Shown: positions 40,849 to 49,579 of the stretch, in pieces
Layout: each line of letters begins with the position of its first letter
How positions within the stretch are numbered: position 1 is the first letter of the stretch
DNA from: Clostridia bacterium
GTDB lineage: Bacteria; Bacillota; Clostridia; Oscillospirales; Acutalibacteraceae
Assembly (NCBI GenBank): GCA_017465825.1
Contig: JAFTVI010000035.1
Span: 62,001 to 126,000, forward strand
DNA: 64,000 nt
Direction of reading: 5' to 3'
The notes under the pieces: model-generated
What the model saw: only the letters and a program-made list of their open reading frames with translations
The model's database searches: none
What the model was told of the DNA's origin: nothing
Made by a program: the position numbers and the translations under genes

Positions 40849-42455
40849 TGAAAATAAAAATTCTCAGCTCACTGTCTAAAGTTTTCCCCGATGAAATCTG
40901 CAATGAGTGTGAAATAAGTGAGCTCACTTCGCTGAAAAATGAATATACATCTTTTCAACTTGCTGTTATGAATGGTTCAGACGGTGAATTTGATGTTACA
41001 TTTGACAAAAGCATTGTTGGTGTTTTTGTACAGGGTTTCGTTCCCGTAGGACTTGCTGCACCCGAGGGTAGGGATGATTATTTCATCCGCAATGCCGAAA
41101 GCGGTGATTATCCCGATGTGCTGATGCCGTTTGACGGAAAACTCACCCTCAAAAAGAATGAATGGACTGCACTATGGTGTATGTTCAATCCCGAAAAATC
41201 ACTTGAAATCGGAAAATATGATGTAAAAATCAGCATAGGCGAAACGGAGATTTCTCTGCCTTGTGAGGTTCTTAACGCATCAACAGGCGAACAGAAGCTG
41301 ACCTGCACACATTGGTTCCATACGGACTGTCTTGCATCACATTACGGTGTTGAGGTTTTCTCCGAGGAATATTGGCGCATAGTCGAGAACTTTATGCGTG
41401 AAGCCGTAAATCACGGTATCAATATGATTCTTACTCCGTTGTTTACTCCTCCGCTCGATACCGAGGTGGGCGGTGAAAGACCTACCGTTCAGCTTGTGGA
41501 TGTTTACAGGCACGCTTACAGCAAATACTCCTTCGGCTTTGATAAGCTGAAAAGATGGGTTGAGCTTGCAGACAGGTGCTGCGTGAAATATTTTGAGATG
41601 TCACATCTGTTTACTCAGTGGGGAGCTAAGCACGCTCCTAAGATTATGGCTGAAACGGGCGGTGGCTATAAACGCATTTTCGGCTGGGAAACCAATGCTC
41701 ATTCACAAGGTTATACAAATTTCCTTCGGCAGTTTGCCCCTGAGCTCATTAAGTTCATTGATGAAACGGGTATACGTAACAGATGCGTTTTCCACACCTC
41801 CGACGAGCCTTCAATAAAGGACTATTTCCATTACAGGCGGTCTGCAAAGGTTATGAATGAGCTGTTCGGCGAGTTCAGAATCATTGACGCTCTTTCATCA
41901 TATGCATTTTATAAAAACGGACTTACAAAGCACCCCATTCCCTCTGTTGAACATATAGAGAGCTTTGCAGGTAAGGTCGATGAGCTGTGGACCTACTACT
42001 GTTGCGGGCCTTATAAAAATAATCTTCCCAATCGCTTTATTTCTATGCCTTCGCTGCGAAACCGCATTTTGGGCTTTATTATGTACAAATATAATGTAAA
42101 AGGCTTTTTGCATTGGGGATATAATTTCTATTTTACTCAGCACTCAAAGGGTAAGGTTGATCCCTTTAAGCAGACGGATGCAGGCGGCGCATTTTCTTCC
42201 GGAGATGCTTATGTTGTTTATCCCGATGCTGACGGTAAGCCTCTTTCTTCACTTCGCTTTGAGGTCTTTTACGATGCCATTAAGGATTATGAGGCGCTTG
42301 TTGCGCTTGAAAAGAAAATCGGCAGAGAAAACGTGCTTTGCGTTCTTGAAGCAGGTCTTGAAAAACCGCTTTCCGCCGAAAATTATCCTAAAAACGAAAA
42401 ATGGCTGATTTCAAAAAGAAATGAAATCAACCGATTACTTGCGAAACAGGTGTAA
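40845..42455 (+). CDS. DUF4091 protein, GH123-like glycoside hydrolase
   Basis: A 536-residue protein. An N-terminal beta domain (1-145) precedes a (beta/alpha)8-like catalytic part and the C-terminal DUF4091 region, recognised by KGFLHWGYNFYF, DAYVVYPDADGKPLSSLRFEVF and DAIKDYEAL. Proteins of this type resemble GH123 beta-N-acetylgalactosaminidases; the acidic pair in FHTSDEPS (about residue 310) may be catalytic. It lacks a signal peptide and so would act on imported sugars. It overlaps the transporter gene (ATGATGA). Confidence 0.82.
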   Translation: MMKIKILSSLSKVFPDEICNECEISELTSLKNEYTSFQLAVMNGSDGEFDVTFDKSIVGVFVQGFVPVGLAAPEGRDDYFIRNAESGDYPDVLMPFDGKLTLKKNEWTALWCMFNPEKSLEIGKYDVKISIGETEISLPCEVLNASTGEQKLTCTHWFHTDCLASHYGVEVFSEEYWRIVENFMREAVNHGINMILTPLFTPPLDTEVGGERPTVQLVDVYRHAYSKYSFGFDKLKRWVELADRCCVKYFEMSHLFTQWGAKHAPKIMAETGGGYKRIFGWETNAHSQGYTNFLRQFAPELIKFIDETGIRNRCVFHTSDEPSIKDYFHYRRSAKVMNELFGEFRIIDALSSYAFYKNGLTKHPIPSVEHIESFAGKVDELWTYYCCGPYKNNLPNRFISMPSLRNRILGFIMYKYNVKGFLHWGYNFYFTQHSKGKVDPFKQTDAGGAFSSGDAYVVYPDADGKPLSSLRFEVFYDAIKDYEALVALEKKIGRENVLCVLEAGLEKPLSAENYPKNEKWLISKRNEINRLLAKQV

Positions 42456-42457
42456 AA

Positions 42458-43576
42458 ATGTTAAACTTAAAAATGTTTTTTGATAAGGAACTTCCCACAC
42501 CTGCAGTTTTTGCAGTAGGCACTGAATATCAGATAATGGTACCCGTCAAATACCGTTCACTGATGTGGGTGAAGGTCGGGGATAAGTGCTATTATGACGA
42601 TTCAAACGGAATTCTGCGCTCCCTTGATAAGATTCACAGAATGCGTGTTCCTGCCGCAGAGCTTGAAAAGGCAGGGAAGTACACAGTTTGCGAAAGGCGG
42701 ATTATCCGGAGAAAGCCGTATTTTCCCATTATTCAGCCCGAAACTGAAAAGGAATTTGACTTTTATCCCGTCAAGGGCGGAAAAACGAGAGCCTACCATA
42801 TTTCCGATACGCACAATATGGTTGAAACTCCCGTTAAAGCGGCAAAGGCGTTCGGAAAAATTGATTTTCTGATTTTGAACGGTGACATTCCCAATCACAG
42901 CGGTAATCCCAAGTATTTTAACACAATTTATGATATTTGTGCTCAGCTCACTCACGGAAACATTCCCGTTGTGTTTGCAAGAGGAAATCACGACCTGCGA
43001 GGTCTTTATGCAGAGAAAATTGCCGATTATACCCCCAATTGGAACGGCAATACGTATTTCACTTTCCGCTTGGGCGATATATGGGGCATTGCCCTTGACT
43101 GCGGTGAGGATAAGCCCGATACCAACGATGAATACGGCGGAACAATCTGCTGTCACGCCTTCCGTGAAAGAGAAACTCAGTTTATTAAGGACATTATAAA
43201 ACACGCAGACGAGGAATATCTTGCAGAGGGTGTAAAGCACAGAGCGGTTGTCTGCCATTTCCCCTTTACAAACCGTCCCAATCCGCCGTTTGATATTGAA
43301 GAAGAGCTTTATACCGAATGGGCAAAGCTGCTTAAAGAAAATATTAAGCCGCACGCTATGATATGCGGTCATACGCACGATATAAGAGTCAGCGAGGCAG
43401 GTTCCGAGCTCGATAAAAGAGGTCAACCCTGCGTAATGCTCACCTGTGCGGACAAGACAAGGGATTGCGAGGATTATTCGGGCATCGGTTTTGAATTTGA
43501 TGAAAACAGAATTGATGTGTACCGCACCGATAACACCGGTAAGGTCGAGAAAATCTATACGATCCACGAGGAATAG
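42458..43576 (+). CDS. Calcineurin-like metallophosphoesterase
   Basis: A 372-residue protein, two bases after the DUF4091 stop. The N-terminal 105 residues form a beta-rich domain; the catalytic domain shows AYHISDTHN, LILNGDIPNH, FARGNHDLRG, VVCHFPF and MICGHTHDIR. It differs from the other three phosphoesterases in the window by this N-terminal domain. No signal peptide. It may remove phosphate from a sugar made or imported by the locus. Confidence 0.87.
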   Translation: MLNLKMFFDKELPTPAVFAVGTEYQIMVPVKYRSLMWVKVGDKCYYDDSNGILRSLDKIHRMRVPAAELEKAGKYTVCERRIIRRKPYFPIIQPETEKEFDFYPVKGGKTRAYHISDTHNMVETPVKAAKAFGKIDFLILNGDIPNHSGNPKYFNTIYDICAQLTHGNIPVVFARGNHDLRGLYAEKIADYTPNWNGNTYFTFRLGDIWGIALDCGEDKPDTNDEYGGTICCHAFRERETQFIKDIIKHADEEYLAEGVKHRAVVCHFPFTNRPNPPFDIEEELYTEWAKLLKENIKPHAMICGHTHDIRVSEAGSELDKRGQPCVMLTCADKTRDCEDYSGIGFEFDENRIDVYRTDNTGKVEKIYTIHEE

Positions 43577-43579
43577 CAT

Positions 43580-44056
43580 ATGGAAATCAGAATAAGAACA
43601 GCCGAAAAACAGGATGCTCCGAGAATCGCTCAGTTGCTTGAAACCATTGCTCAGCTTCATCACGAGGGCAGACCTGATATCTATGCAGGCGGCGGCGCGA
43701 AGTATGATGTAAAGGCTGTAGAAAAGAAGATAAAAGACAAAGAAGAAATCATCTTTGTTGCAACAGATGAAAATGATTACGTTTTAGGTTACACAATATC
43801 AAAAATCTATACCACAAAGGATGACGGTATTGTTATCGGGCATAAAAAGATGTATATAGACGATGTGTGTGTTGACAGTCAGTACAGAAAGCACGGCATC
43901 GGTAAGCTTCTTATGGCGGCAACAAAGCAAAAAGCGATTGATGAAAACTGCCATATCTGCGAGCTCAACGTCTGGGCATTCAACGAAAATGCAGTAAAAT
44001 TCTATGAAAGCTGCGGAATGACGAAGCAGAGAATTTATATGGAGTACATACTCTGA
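43580..44056 (+). CDS. GNAT-family N-acetyltransferase
   Basis: A 158-residue acetyltransferase. The acetyl-CoA binding motif is in VDSQYRKHGIGKLLMAATKQKA (Q/R-x-x-G-x-G/A type), followed by the typical NVWAFNENAVKFYESCGM. The acceptor is unknown. It lies three bases after the phosphoesterase gene and ends the first block of this locus. Confidence 0.9.
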   Translation: MEIRIRTAEKQDAPRIAQLLETIAQLHHEGRPDIYAGGGAKYDVKAVEKKIKDKEEIIFVATDENDYVLGYTISKIYTTKDDGIVIGHKKMYIDDVCVDSQYRKHGIGKLLMAATKQKAIDENCHICELNVWAFNENAVKFYESCGMTKQRIYMEYIL

Positions 44057-44072
44057 TTTACACCTTTAGTTT

Positions 44073-44711
44073 TCAGAGGTTCCCATTTAGCAATTCTTTT
44101 GCTGAATCCTTTGCGGCTTTGCAGGCGGCAACAAGAATAAATACAGAAACGGCAACGCCGCCGAAGCCGTCAACATTCAATTGAGTGAATCTTGCGGCTA
44201 CGATTGCTCCTGCGGCAATAATTGTTGCAATGCTGTCGCAAAGGCAGTCTGTTGAAGTTACTTTCAATGCCTGTGAGTTTATCATTATACCGTAATGATG
44301 ATAATATGCCGCCATATACATTTTTACTATTATAGAAAATGTGAGCATCACTACCGAGAATAGGGAAAATACCAAAGGCTCGGGAGTGATGATTTTCAGT
44401 ATTGATGATTTTGCTGTCTGTATGGCAGTTATGAATAACAGTACAGATATGAGAAAACCGGCTATGTATTCGGTTTTTCTGCCCGACAGCATAAAGCTCA
44501 GCAGCGTTACTGCGGACGACACCATATCTGACAGGTTGTGAATTGCATCCGCTGTTACTGCTATTGAGCCGGAAATACTGCCCACAACCATTTTTACAAT
44601 GAACTGAAACAGGTTCAGTATTATTCCGCATATGCTGCAGGAAATTCCAACCTTATCCTTGTAGGACAAGTGTTGTTTTTTCATAAAAAATCTTAAAAAA
44701 ATATGTATCAT
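44073..44711 (-). CDS. Shortened cation-diffusion-facilitator (CDF) transporter
   Basis: A 212-residue membrane protein with six hydrophobic segments. The CDF metal site is partly visible (VTADAIHNLSDM in helix 2, STDCLCDSIATI in helix 5). Compared with the family it lacks the HPFGHGR loop between helices 2 and 3 (it goes directly from SGRK to TEYIAGF) and the entire cytoplasmic C-terminal domain. It may be a mini-CDF for zinc or manganese or a decaying gene. The start follows AGGTGA. It is the only minus-strand gene inside the plus-strand locus. Confidence 0.75.
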   Translation of the reverse strand: MIHIFLRFFMKKQHLSYKDKVGISCSICGIILNLFQFIVKMVVGSISGSIAVTADAIHNLSDMVSSAVTLLSFMLSGRKTEYIAGFLISVLLFITAIQTAKSSILKIITPEPLVFSLFSVVMLTFSIIVKMYMAAYYHHYGIMINSQALKVTSTDCLCDSIATIIAAGAIVAARFTQLNVDGFGGVAVSVFILVAACKAAKDSAKELLNGNL

Positions 44712-44775
44712 TGAAAAATCACCTGAACACTTGAGTTTTTAATGAGACCAAATGAAAAATAAAGGAGTGCTGATT

Positions 44776-46569
44776 TTGCCAATAGTTTTGTATCCGCATA
44801 AATCAAGAGTTATAACATTTTATTCTGCGGACAATCCGTGTGTTCCAAAGGAATTGTTCTGTGATATGGGTGAAAATGCAGAGTTCAAACCTGTATATCC
44901 CACCCCGTTCAGAAAAAAAGATTTTAAGTTTGTAAAAAAAGTCGGCAACGCATATTACGTTGCCGGTGAAAAGGGACTTTTCAGATACTGTGACAGTGAA
45001 AAAGAAGAGTACGACCGTGTTATGTATTTCTCTGCCGACAGAGATTTAAAGGACAATGACGTTCAGTCATTTTTCGTTGACGGGGATAATATCTGGGTTA
45101 AAACCAAGACTTCGGTTTCGCATATTGAGCTTAAGGTTGTTACAATGGAGCAGAAAGCAGAAATGCTCCGTGAAGAAACCTGTACATATATTGACCGTAA
45201 GGGTATGATAAGCAACAAGCTTCTTGACGAGCCCTGGAATATTGAAAGTGCCCGTAAATTCGGTCATTCGGATAATGACGGCGGTTTTACTGCGGAGTTC
45301 TGTATGGGTGAGATTTTACACTATGCGTATCTTAAAAGGGAGAAAGGTGCGGACCACCCTGAAACCGTTAAGATAAGAAAGGTTGCAAGGCGCGCTCTTG
45401 ATGCCTGTATGCTCCTTATGTATATTCACGGTAGAGGTGACGGATTTGTATGCCGTTCTTACGTTACAACCGATGCCCCGCTTCCCGATGACGGACTTTT
45501 TATGCACAGATGCGGTGATGTTGCAACCGTTGTTGAAACAACCGATTCAATAAGAAAGGGGTATGTGGGCAGACAAACCAAGATTGTTGAAGATATTCCC
45601 GAATGCTTCCGTTATCTGTACGAGGATGAGGGCTACACCGCTGATGATATTATTTTTAAATGCGACACAAGCAGTGACGAAATCACACTTCAGCTTTTCA
45701 ACCTTTACTATGCTCACATTATTTTCGGTGAAGAGGAAAAAGAGCTGGACGCTTTAATCATCGACAGAACGAAAAAGATTATCAATCATATTCTTGACAA
45801 TGGTCACGAATTGCACGACTTTCACGGCGGACCTACAAGCTGGGCAAGATGGAGCAAGAGATATTTTGAAAGCGGAATCGGCTGGTGTGACGGTCCTCTC
45901 AACTGCTCAGAGCTGCTTATGTATTTAAAATTAGGTCAGGCGGTATGCGGTTATAATGAGAGATGGCAGAATGAGTATGAAAGCCTGCTTGCAGGCGGTT
46001 ATGAAAAGCTTTGTACTCTGCATTATGACAGAGCTTTCAGTGCATCAATAGTTAAACAATGTGATTACATTGAGGATATTATGTACGGTGACCATATGCT
46101 TTCAAACCTTACGTTCTTCGGTCTTACCTGTTTTGAAAAGGATGAAAGACTCAGGAATATTTATTATAAGGGTTGGCAGTCCTGGCGTGCAACATCCTCC
46201 GGTAAGGAGCATCATCCCGTTTATGATATTCCCTTTGCTGTGAACTTCGGCACGGATGAATATTATGATGAGGAAAAAATCAAAATGTGGTTCTACCGCA
46301 CGAATTGCAGTTATATTGCATCGGGTACAAGCCTTGTGGGCAGAAGTGACGTTGCAACAAAAGAGTACAGAGCCGGCTACCGTCATACATCCTATCTTCT
46401 TCCTCCCGATGAACGTTACATTTCAAAGCAGGATCGCGATCCCTGGGAGTATAAAAATGAGGATTCTCACGGCAAAATAGGTCTTGAAATGTGTACAGCC
46501 TATACATTCTCTTATTGGATGGGCAGATATTACGGTATTATTGAAGAAGGAGGGGATACAAATGCTTGA
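44776..46569 (+). CDS. Unrecognised protein of the carbohydrate locus, toroid-like
   Basis: A 597-residue protein not matched to a family. The N-terminal 130 residues look like a short beta-propeller-style segment (KGLFRYCDSEKEEYDR). The remaining helix-rich part with repeated Trp/His/Asp-rich motifs (LHDFHGGPTSWARWSK, GIGWCDGPLNCSELLMYL) resembles the (alpha/alpha)6 toroid of glycosidases or lyases. The start is taken as TTG because AAAGGAG lies eight bases before it; ATG at 44752 is the alternative. No signal peptide. It overlaps the next gene by eight bases, so the two products probably work together. Confidence 0.55.
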   Translation: MPIVLYPHKSRVITFYSADNPCVPKELFCDMGENAEFKPVYPTPFRKKDFKFVKKVGNAYYVAGEKGLFRYCDSEKEEYDRVMYFSADRDLKDNDVQSFFVDGDNIWVKTKTSVSHIELKVVTMEQKAEMLREETCTYIDRKGMISNKLLDEPWNIESARKFGHSDNDGGFTAEFCMGEILHYAYLKREKGADHPETVKIRKVARRALDACMLLMYIHGRGDGFVCRSYVTTDAPLPDDGLFMHRCGDVATVVETTDSIRKGYVGRQTKIVEDIPECFRYLYEDEGYTADDIIFKCDTSSDEITLQLFNLYYAHIIFGEEEKELDALIIDRTKKIINHILDNGHELHDFHGGPTSWARWSKRYFESGIGWCDGPLNCSELLMYLKLGQAVCGYNERWQNEYESLLAGGYEKLCTLHYDRAFSASIVKQCDYIEDIMYGDHMLSNLTFFGLTCFEKDERLRNIYYKGWQSWRATSSGKEHHPVYDIPFAVNFGTDEYYDEEKIKMWFYRTNCSYIASGTSLVGRSDVATKEYRAGYRHTSYLLPPDERYISKQDRDPWEYKNEDSHGKIGLEMCTAYTFSYWMGRYYGIIEEGGDTNA

Positions 46570-47227
46570 AAATATAGTTGTTCTCAGCGGTGTTGATAAG
46601 CAGAAAAATGCAGAAGCAATAGTTTCTGCGGCACTTGCTCAGCAGGTGAAAATTATCGAAAAAAACGGCGGCGCATCACGTTTTGCTTATTGCGATTCCG
46701 TTAATAATATGCTCCCCGTTATTCTTAACGGTGCAGGTGTTTATGTCTGCATATTTTCTGCAGATGTTGTTTCACTTCCCGAAGAACCGTTTTATCTTAC
46801 AAAAGGCAACAACCGTGTGCTTGCCTACAGAATGAAGCAGGGTGAAACCTTTGAGGATGTTCTTGCTCTCTATAACAGGCTCGGTGAAATTTGCCCCGAT
46901 TTTGATTGCATAAGCACAGACAGTATGCCTGAATGTGATTTTGAAGAAATCGAAAATACTACGGATATTTATGTAAGCTGTGATAATGTAAAATTCTCCG
47001 CAATTAAAAACTGCGAAGACGGTTCGGGTGATTTGGTTTTCAGAGTTTTTGAAACCGGTGAAAAAACTGATACACGCCTGTTTATAACAAGTGACGGGTA
47101 TGATTTCGGATTCTGGCTAGATATACGCGAGGGCGAGGTAAAGACTTTCCGTGTCGGCAAGGATTCCATTGTCAGGGAGACCAATCTTCTTGAGGGTATT
47201 GCACCCTTTGATGAAATGCTTGAATAA
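46562..47227 (+). CDS. Unrecognised 221-residue protein, partner of the preceding gene
   Basis: Start at ATG after GGAGGGG inside the end of the previous gene. The first half is alpha/beta; the second half (about 130-215) is beta-rich (DIYVSCDNVKFSAIKNCEDG, DTRLFITSDGYDFGFWLDI), like a small accessory sandwich domain. No catalytic motif or signal peptide is seen. The tight overlap suggests a complex or sequential function with the 597-residue protein. Confidence 0.5.
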   Translation: MLENIVVLSGVDKQKNAEAIVSAALAQQVKIIEKNGGASRFAYCDSVNNMLPVILNGAGVYVCIFSADVVSLPEEPFYLTKGNNRVLAYRMKQGETFEDVLALYNRLGEICPDFDCISTDSMPECDFEEIENTTDIYVSCDNVKFSAIKNCEDGSGDLVFRVFETGEKTDTRLFITSDGYDFGFWLDIREGEVKTFRVGKDSIVRETNLLEGIAPFDEMLE

Positions 47228-47236
47228 AAAACAAAA

Positions 47237-47270
47237 AAACCATCGGGTAACCGATGGTTTTGCTTTGTTT
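47237..47270. terminator. Bidirectional terminator
   Basis: AAACCATCGG, loop GTAA, CCGATGGTTT. T-rich tracts follow on the plus strand (TGCTTTG) and on the minus strand (TTTTGTTTTTTA), serving the carbohydrate locus and the converging small-peptide gene. Confidence 0.85.
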
Positions 47271-47284
47271 ATCAGAAAGTTTGA

Positions 47285-47389
47285 TTATGCGCCGAGACCG
47301 CTGAATACTTCTGCGATACCTGAGAAAAGGCTCTTGAAAAGTTCAACAAAGAAAGCAACAAACTCCATAAGCATATTGATTGCGTTCAT
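47285..47389 (-). CDS. 34-residue amphipathic peptide
   Basis: A very short gene with a strong AGGAGGG site eight bases before ATG and a terminator right after its stop. The product begins MNAINMLMEFVAFFVELFKS and ends in GLGA; hydrophobic and charged residues alternate as in an amphipathic helix, without a cleavable signal or Cys residues. It could be a secreted or membrane-active peptide (phenol-soluble-modulin-like), a toxin, or a small membrane-protein regulator. No adjacent partner gene is seen. Confidence 0.65.
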   Translation of the reverse strand: MNAINMLMEFVAFFVELFKSLFSGIAEVFSGLGA

Positions 47390-47660
47390 TTAATTACCCT
47401 CCTATCATATATTAATGCAATTCCATTATAATGCATAATATTATTCTATATGTTACGAAAAAATGAACAACTTGTGAATATTGGGTGTAAATACAGTGCA
47501 TTTTTGTCTTGAACATTGAATATTCTATCTTTTTTGAAAAAATATCCATTTTAGAATGAAATAAAAAAAAGAAGGTGCACCATAAAATTTTATCAATATT
47601 CCACAATTTGTGCCGTATTGTTCATAATCTATTCAAATAAACGTAAAGATTATAAAAATT
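47390..47660. other. AT-rich divergent intergenic region
   Basis: Upstream of both the small peptide (minus) and the SGNH gene (plus). A weak minus-strand promoter (TTGTTC, 16 bases, TAGAAT near 47475-47448) could serve the peptide. No other gene is supported. Confidence 0.4.
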
Positions 47661-47664
47661 TTTC

Positions 47665-47693
47665 TTGACTAAAACTTTGTAAAGTGTTATTAT
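47665..47693 (+). promoter_or_regulatory. Promoter of the SGNH hydrolase gene
   Basis: TTGACT, 17-base spacer, TATTAT, 67 bases before the start codon. Confidence 0.75.
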
Positions 47694-47760
47694 TTACTTA
47701 TATATAATAGCGATGATTGTGTCAATTTTTATTGTGTAATGTGTGGAAAGGATTGTTATT

Positions 47761-49539
47761 ATGAGAAGGTTTTCAAGGATAATGTGCTGTGTACTCAGCC
47801 TTGTACTTGTACTTTGCTGTATACCGGCTGATGTTGTATCCTCGGCGGCAAAATTCGATTGGGTCGGCTCCTGGGGCACTCCTGCTATAGAAGGCGGAAT
47901 AGAGCTTTTGGATTTTAAGGATGTTATTCCTTCGAATTCAACGATACGTACCGTTATTACGCCCACCCTCGGCGGTAATAAGATAAGACTGAAGTTTTCT
48001 AACGAATACGGAGCATCTGCCATCACTATTAACGAAACAACCGTTGCTTATACAGGCGAAACTGACGACATCGTTGATACGGATTCGATTACACAGGTAA
48101 CATTCAACGGTGGTCAGAAATCCGTAAAAATCGCGGCAGGCAGTGAGATCTATTCCGATGAAATCAGCTTTAAGGTAACAGCTCTTAAAAAGATTTCTGT
48201 CAGCAGCTATTTCAAAAGTACCACAACTATGTATACCACCGGACTTTACGGCGGAACCTGTTACCTTGCATCCTCTCTGGGTAACAAAACTCATGATGAA
48301 GATATGACCAGTGTTGCAACAAGGCTTGACTTCAACGCAAGCTCCATTACATACAACACAATTCCTTGCCTTTCAAGGCTTGATGTTTATGCACAGGATG
48401 CATACTGTGTTTCTATTATCGGTGACTCTACCGTTACAAATGATATATATCTTATGCTTGCTGAAAAATGCATCAACAACGGCGTTACAAATATCGGCTT
48501 TGTTATGTCCGGTATTATCGGTAATGCGTTGCTTCGTGACGGTGAGGGACTTCTGGGCAGAGCATACGGTGTTTCACTTCTTGAAAGATTTAAAAGGGAC
48601 GCGCTGGATGTTGCCGGCTGTAAATTTGTCATTGTAAAAATCGGTGAAAATGATATTCTTCATCCTATGCTTGACAGTATGCAGGGTGTTCTTCCCGAAT
48701 GTTCAGCAACTAAAGTTACTACCGGCTATAAAACTCTTGCCGAACAGTTCAAGAATACAGGTGTAAAAGTTTATTTGTGCACCAAGACACCGTACAAGGG
48801 TTACACAAGAGACTTTTTGGGCGGACCTGACCTTACCTGGACACAGGCTGGTGAGGATAAACTGCTTGCCATCAACGAGTGGATTGAAGATTATTGCACC
48901 AGATACGGATATAGCGGCTATATCAGTTTTGATAAAATGCGTGATCCTAAAGATTCCACAAAGCTTTATGACCATATGACTACAGACGGTATTCATTTTT
49001 CTGAATACGGTCAGATAGCTGCAGTAGATCTGATTCCTGAGCGGGCTTACGGTGTAAATAAAGAGCTTAAGGATTATGCTGATATAGTTAACATTGACCC
49101 TTATGTCGCACCCAAAGTTGAAAACACAACGGCAAAAACAGAATCTACAACAAAAGCCGAGGAACAAACCACAGAAAACGGCGATAATACGGCTGAAACC
49201 ACAACATCGGCGCAAAATACTCCGGCAGGAAATACGAACAACAGTGAACCTACAACCTTTAATACCGGCAATCTCGTTATTTCCGCTCCGGAGAATACAA
49301 CAATATCCGATGCAAATCAGGTGCTTATCGGTGATGATTACAATAATTCCGGTCTTATAGGTTCGGTAGATGATGACGGAAACGGCATAATGCAGCTGAT
49401 AGGCTTTATGTTGCTTGCCGCTATTGCGATTGCACTTATAGCTGTTGCATCAGTAATGCTTTCAAAGCTCAGTCCTGCAAGAAAATCTCTCGGCAGAGCC
49501 TCCTATAACGGTAGAGCAAAACAGAAAAAGAGAGTATAA
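47761..49539 (+). CDS. Membrane-anchored extracellular SGNH/GDSL hydrolase
   Basis: A 592-residue exported protein starting at ATG after GGAAAGGA. After a signal peptide (1-29), WVGSWGTPAIEGG opens a beta domain (35-190) like that of GDSL esterases. The SGNH domain (about 210-430) has IIGDSTVTND (nucleophile Ser), VKIGENDIL and the Asp-x-x-His TTDGIHFSE. A Thr/Glu-rich linker (450-500) leads to a membrane helix near 545-568 and a basic tail. It is probably a carbohydrate or lipid esterase held on the cell surface. Confidence 0.88.
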   Translation: MRRFSRIMCCVLSLVLVLCCIPADVVSSAAKFDWVGSWGTPAIEGGIELLDFKDVIPSNSTIRTVITPTLGGNKIRLKFSNEYGASAITINETTVAYTGETDDIVDTDSITQVTFNGGQKSVKIAAGSEIYSDEISFKVTALKKISVSSYFKSTTTMYTTGLYGGTCYLASSLGNKTHDEDMTSVATRLDFNASSITYNTIPCLSRLDVYAQDAYCVSIIGDSTVTNDIYLMLAEKCINNGVTNIGFVMSGIIGNALLRDGEGLLGRAYGVSLLERFKRDALDVAGCKFVIVKIGENDILHPMLDSMQGVLPECSATKVTTGYKTLAEQFKNTGVKVYLCTKTPYKGYTRDFLGGPDLTWTQAGEDKLLAINEWIEDYCTRYGYSGYISFDKMRDPKDSTKLYDHMTTDGIHFSEYGQIAAVDLIPERAYGVNKELKDYADIVNIDPYVAPKVENTTAKTESTTKAEEQTTENGDNTAETTTSAQNTPAGNTNNSEPTTFNTGNLVISAPENTTISDANQVLIGDDYNNSGLIGSVDDDGNGIMQLIGFMLLAAIAIALIAVASVMLSKLSPARKSLGRASYNGRAKQKKRV

Positions 49540-49550
49540 ACAGCAAAATT

Positions 49551-49578
49551 ATAACACCGTAGCTGACTACGGTGTTAT
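49551..49578. terminator. Terminator between converging genes
   Basis: ATAACACCGTAG, loop CTGA, CTACGGTGTTAT: a perfect 12-bp stem with T-rich sequence after it on the plus strand (TTCATTTTTT). It also ends the minus-strand polysaccharide operon. Confidence 0.85.
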
Positions 49579-49579
49579 T

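Noticed and set aside
42602..43663. 353-codon frame on the minus strand opposite the phosphoesterase
   Set aside because: The plus-strand frame has a complete set of metallophosphoesterase motifs and tight operon spacing; the antisense frame shows no domain.
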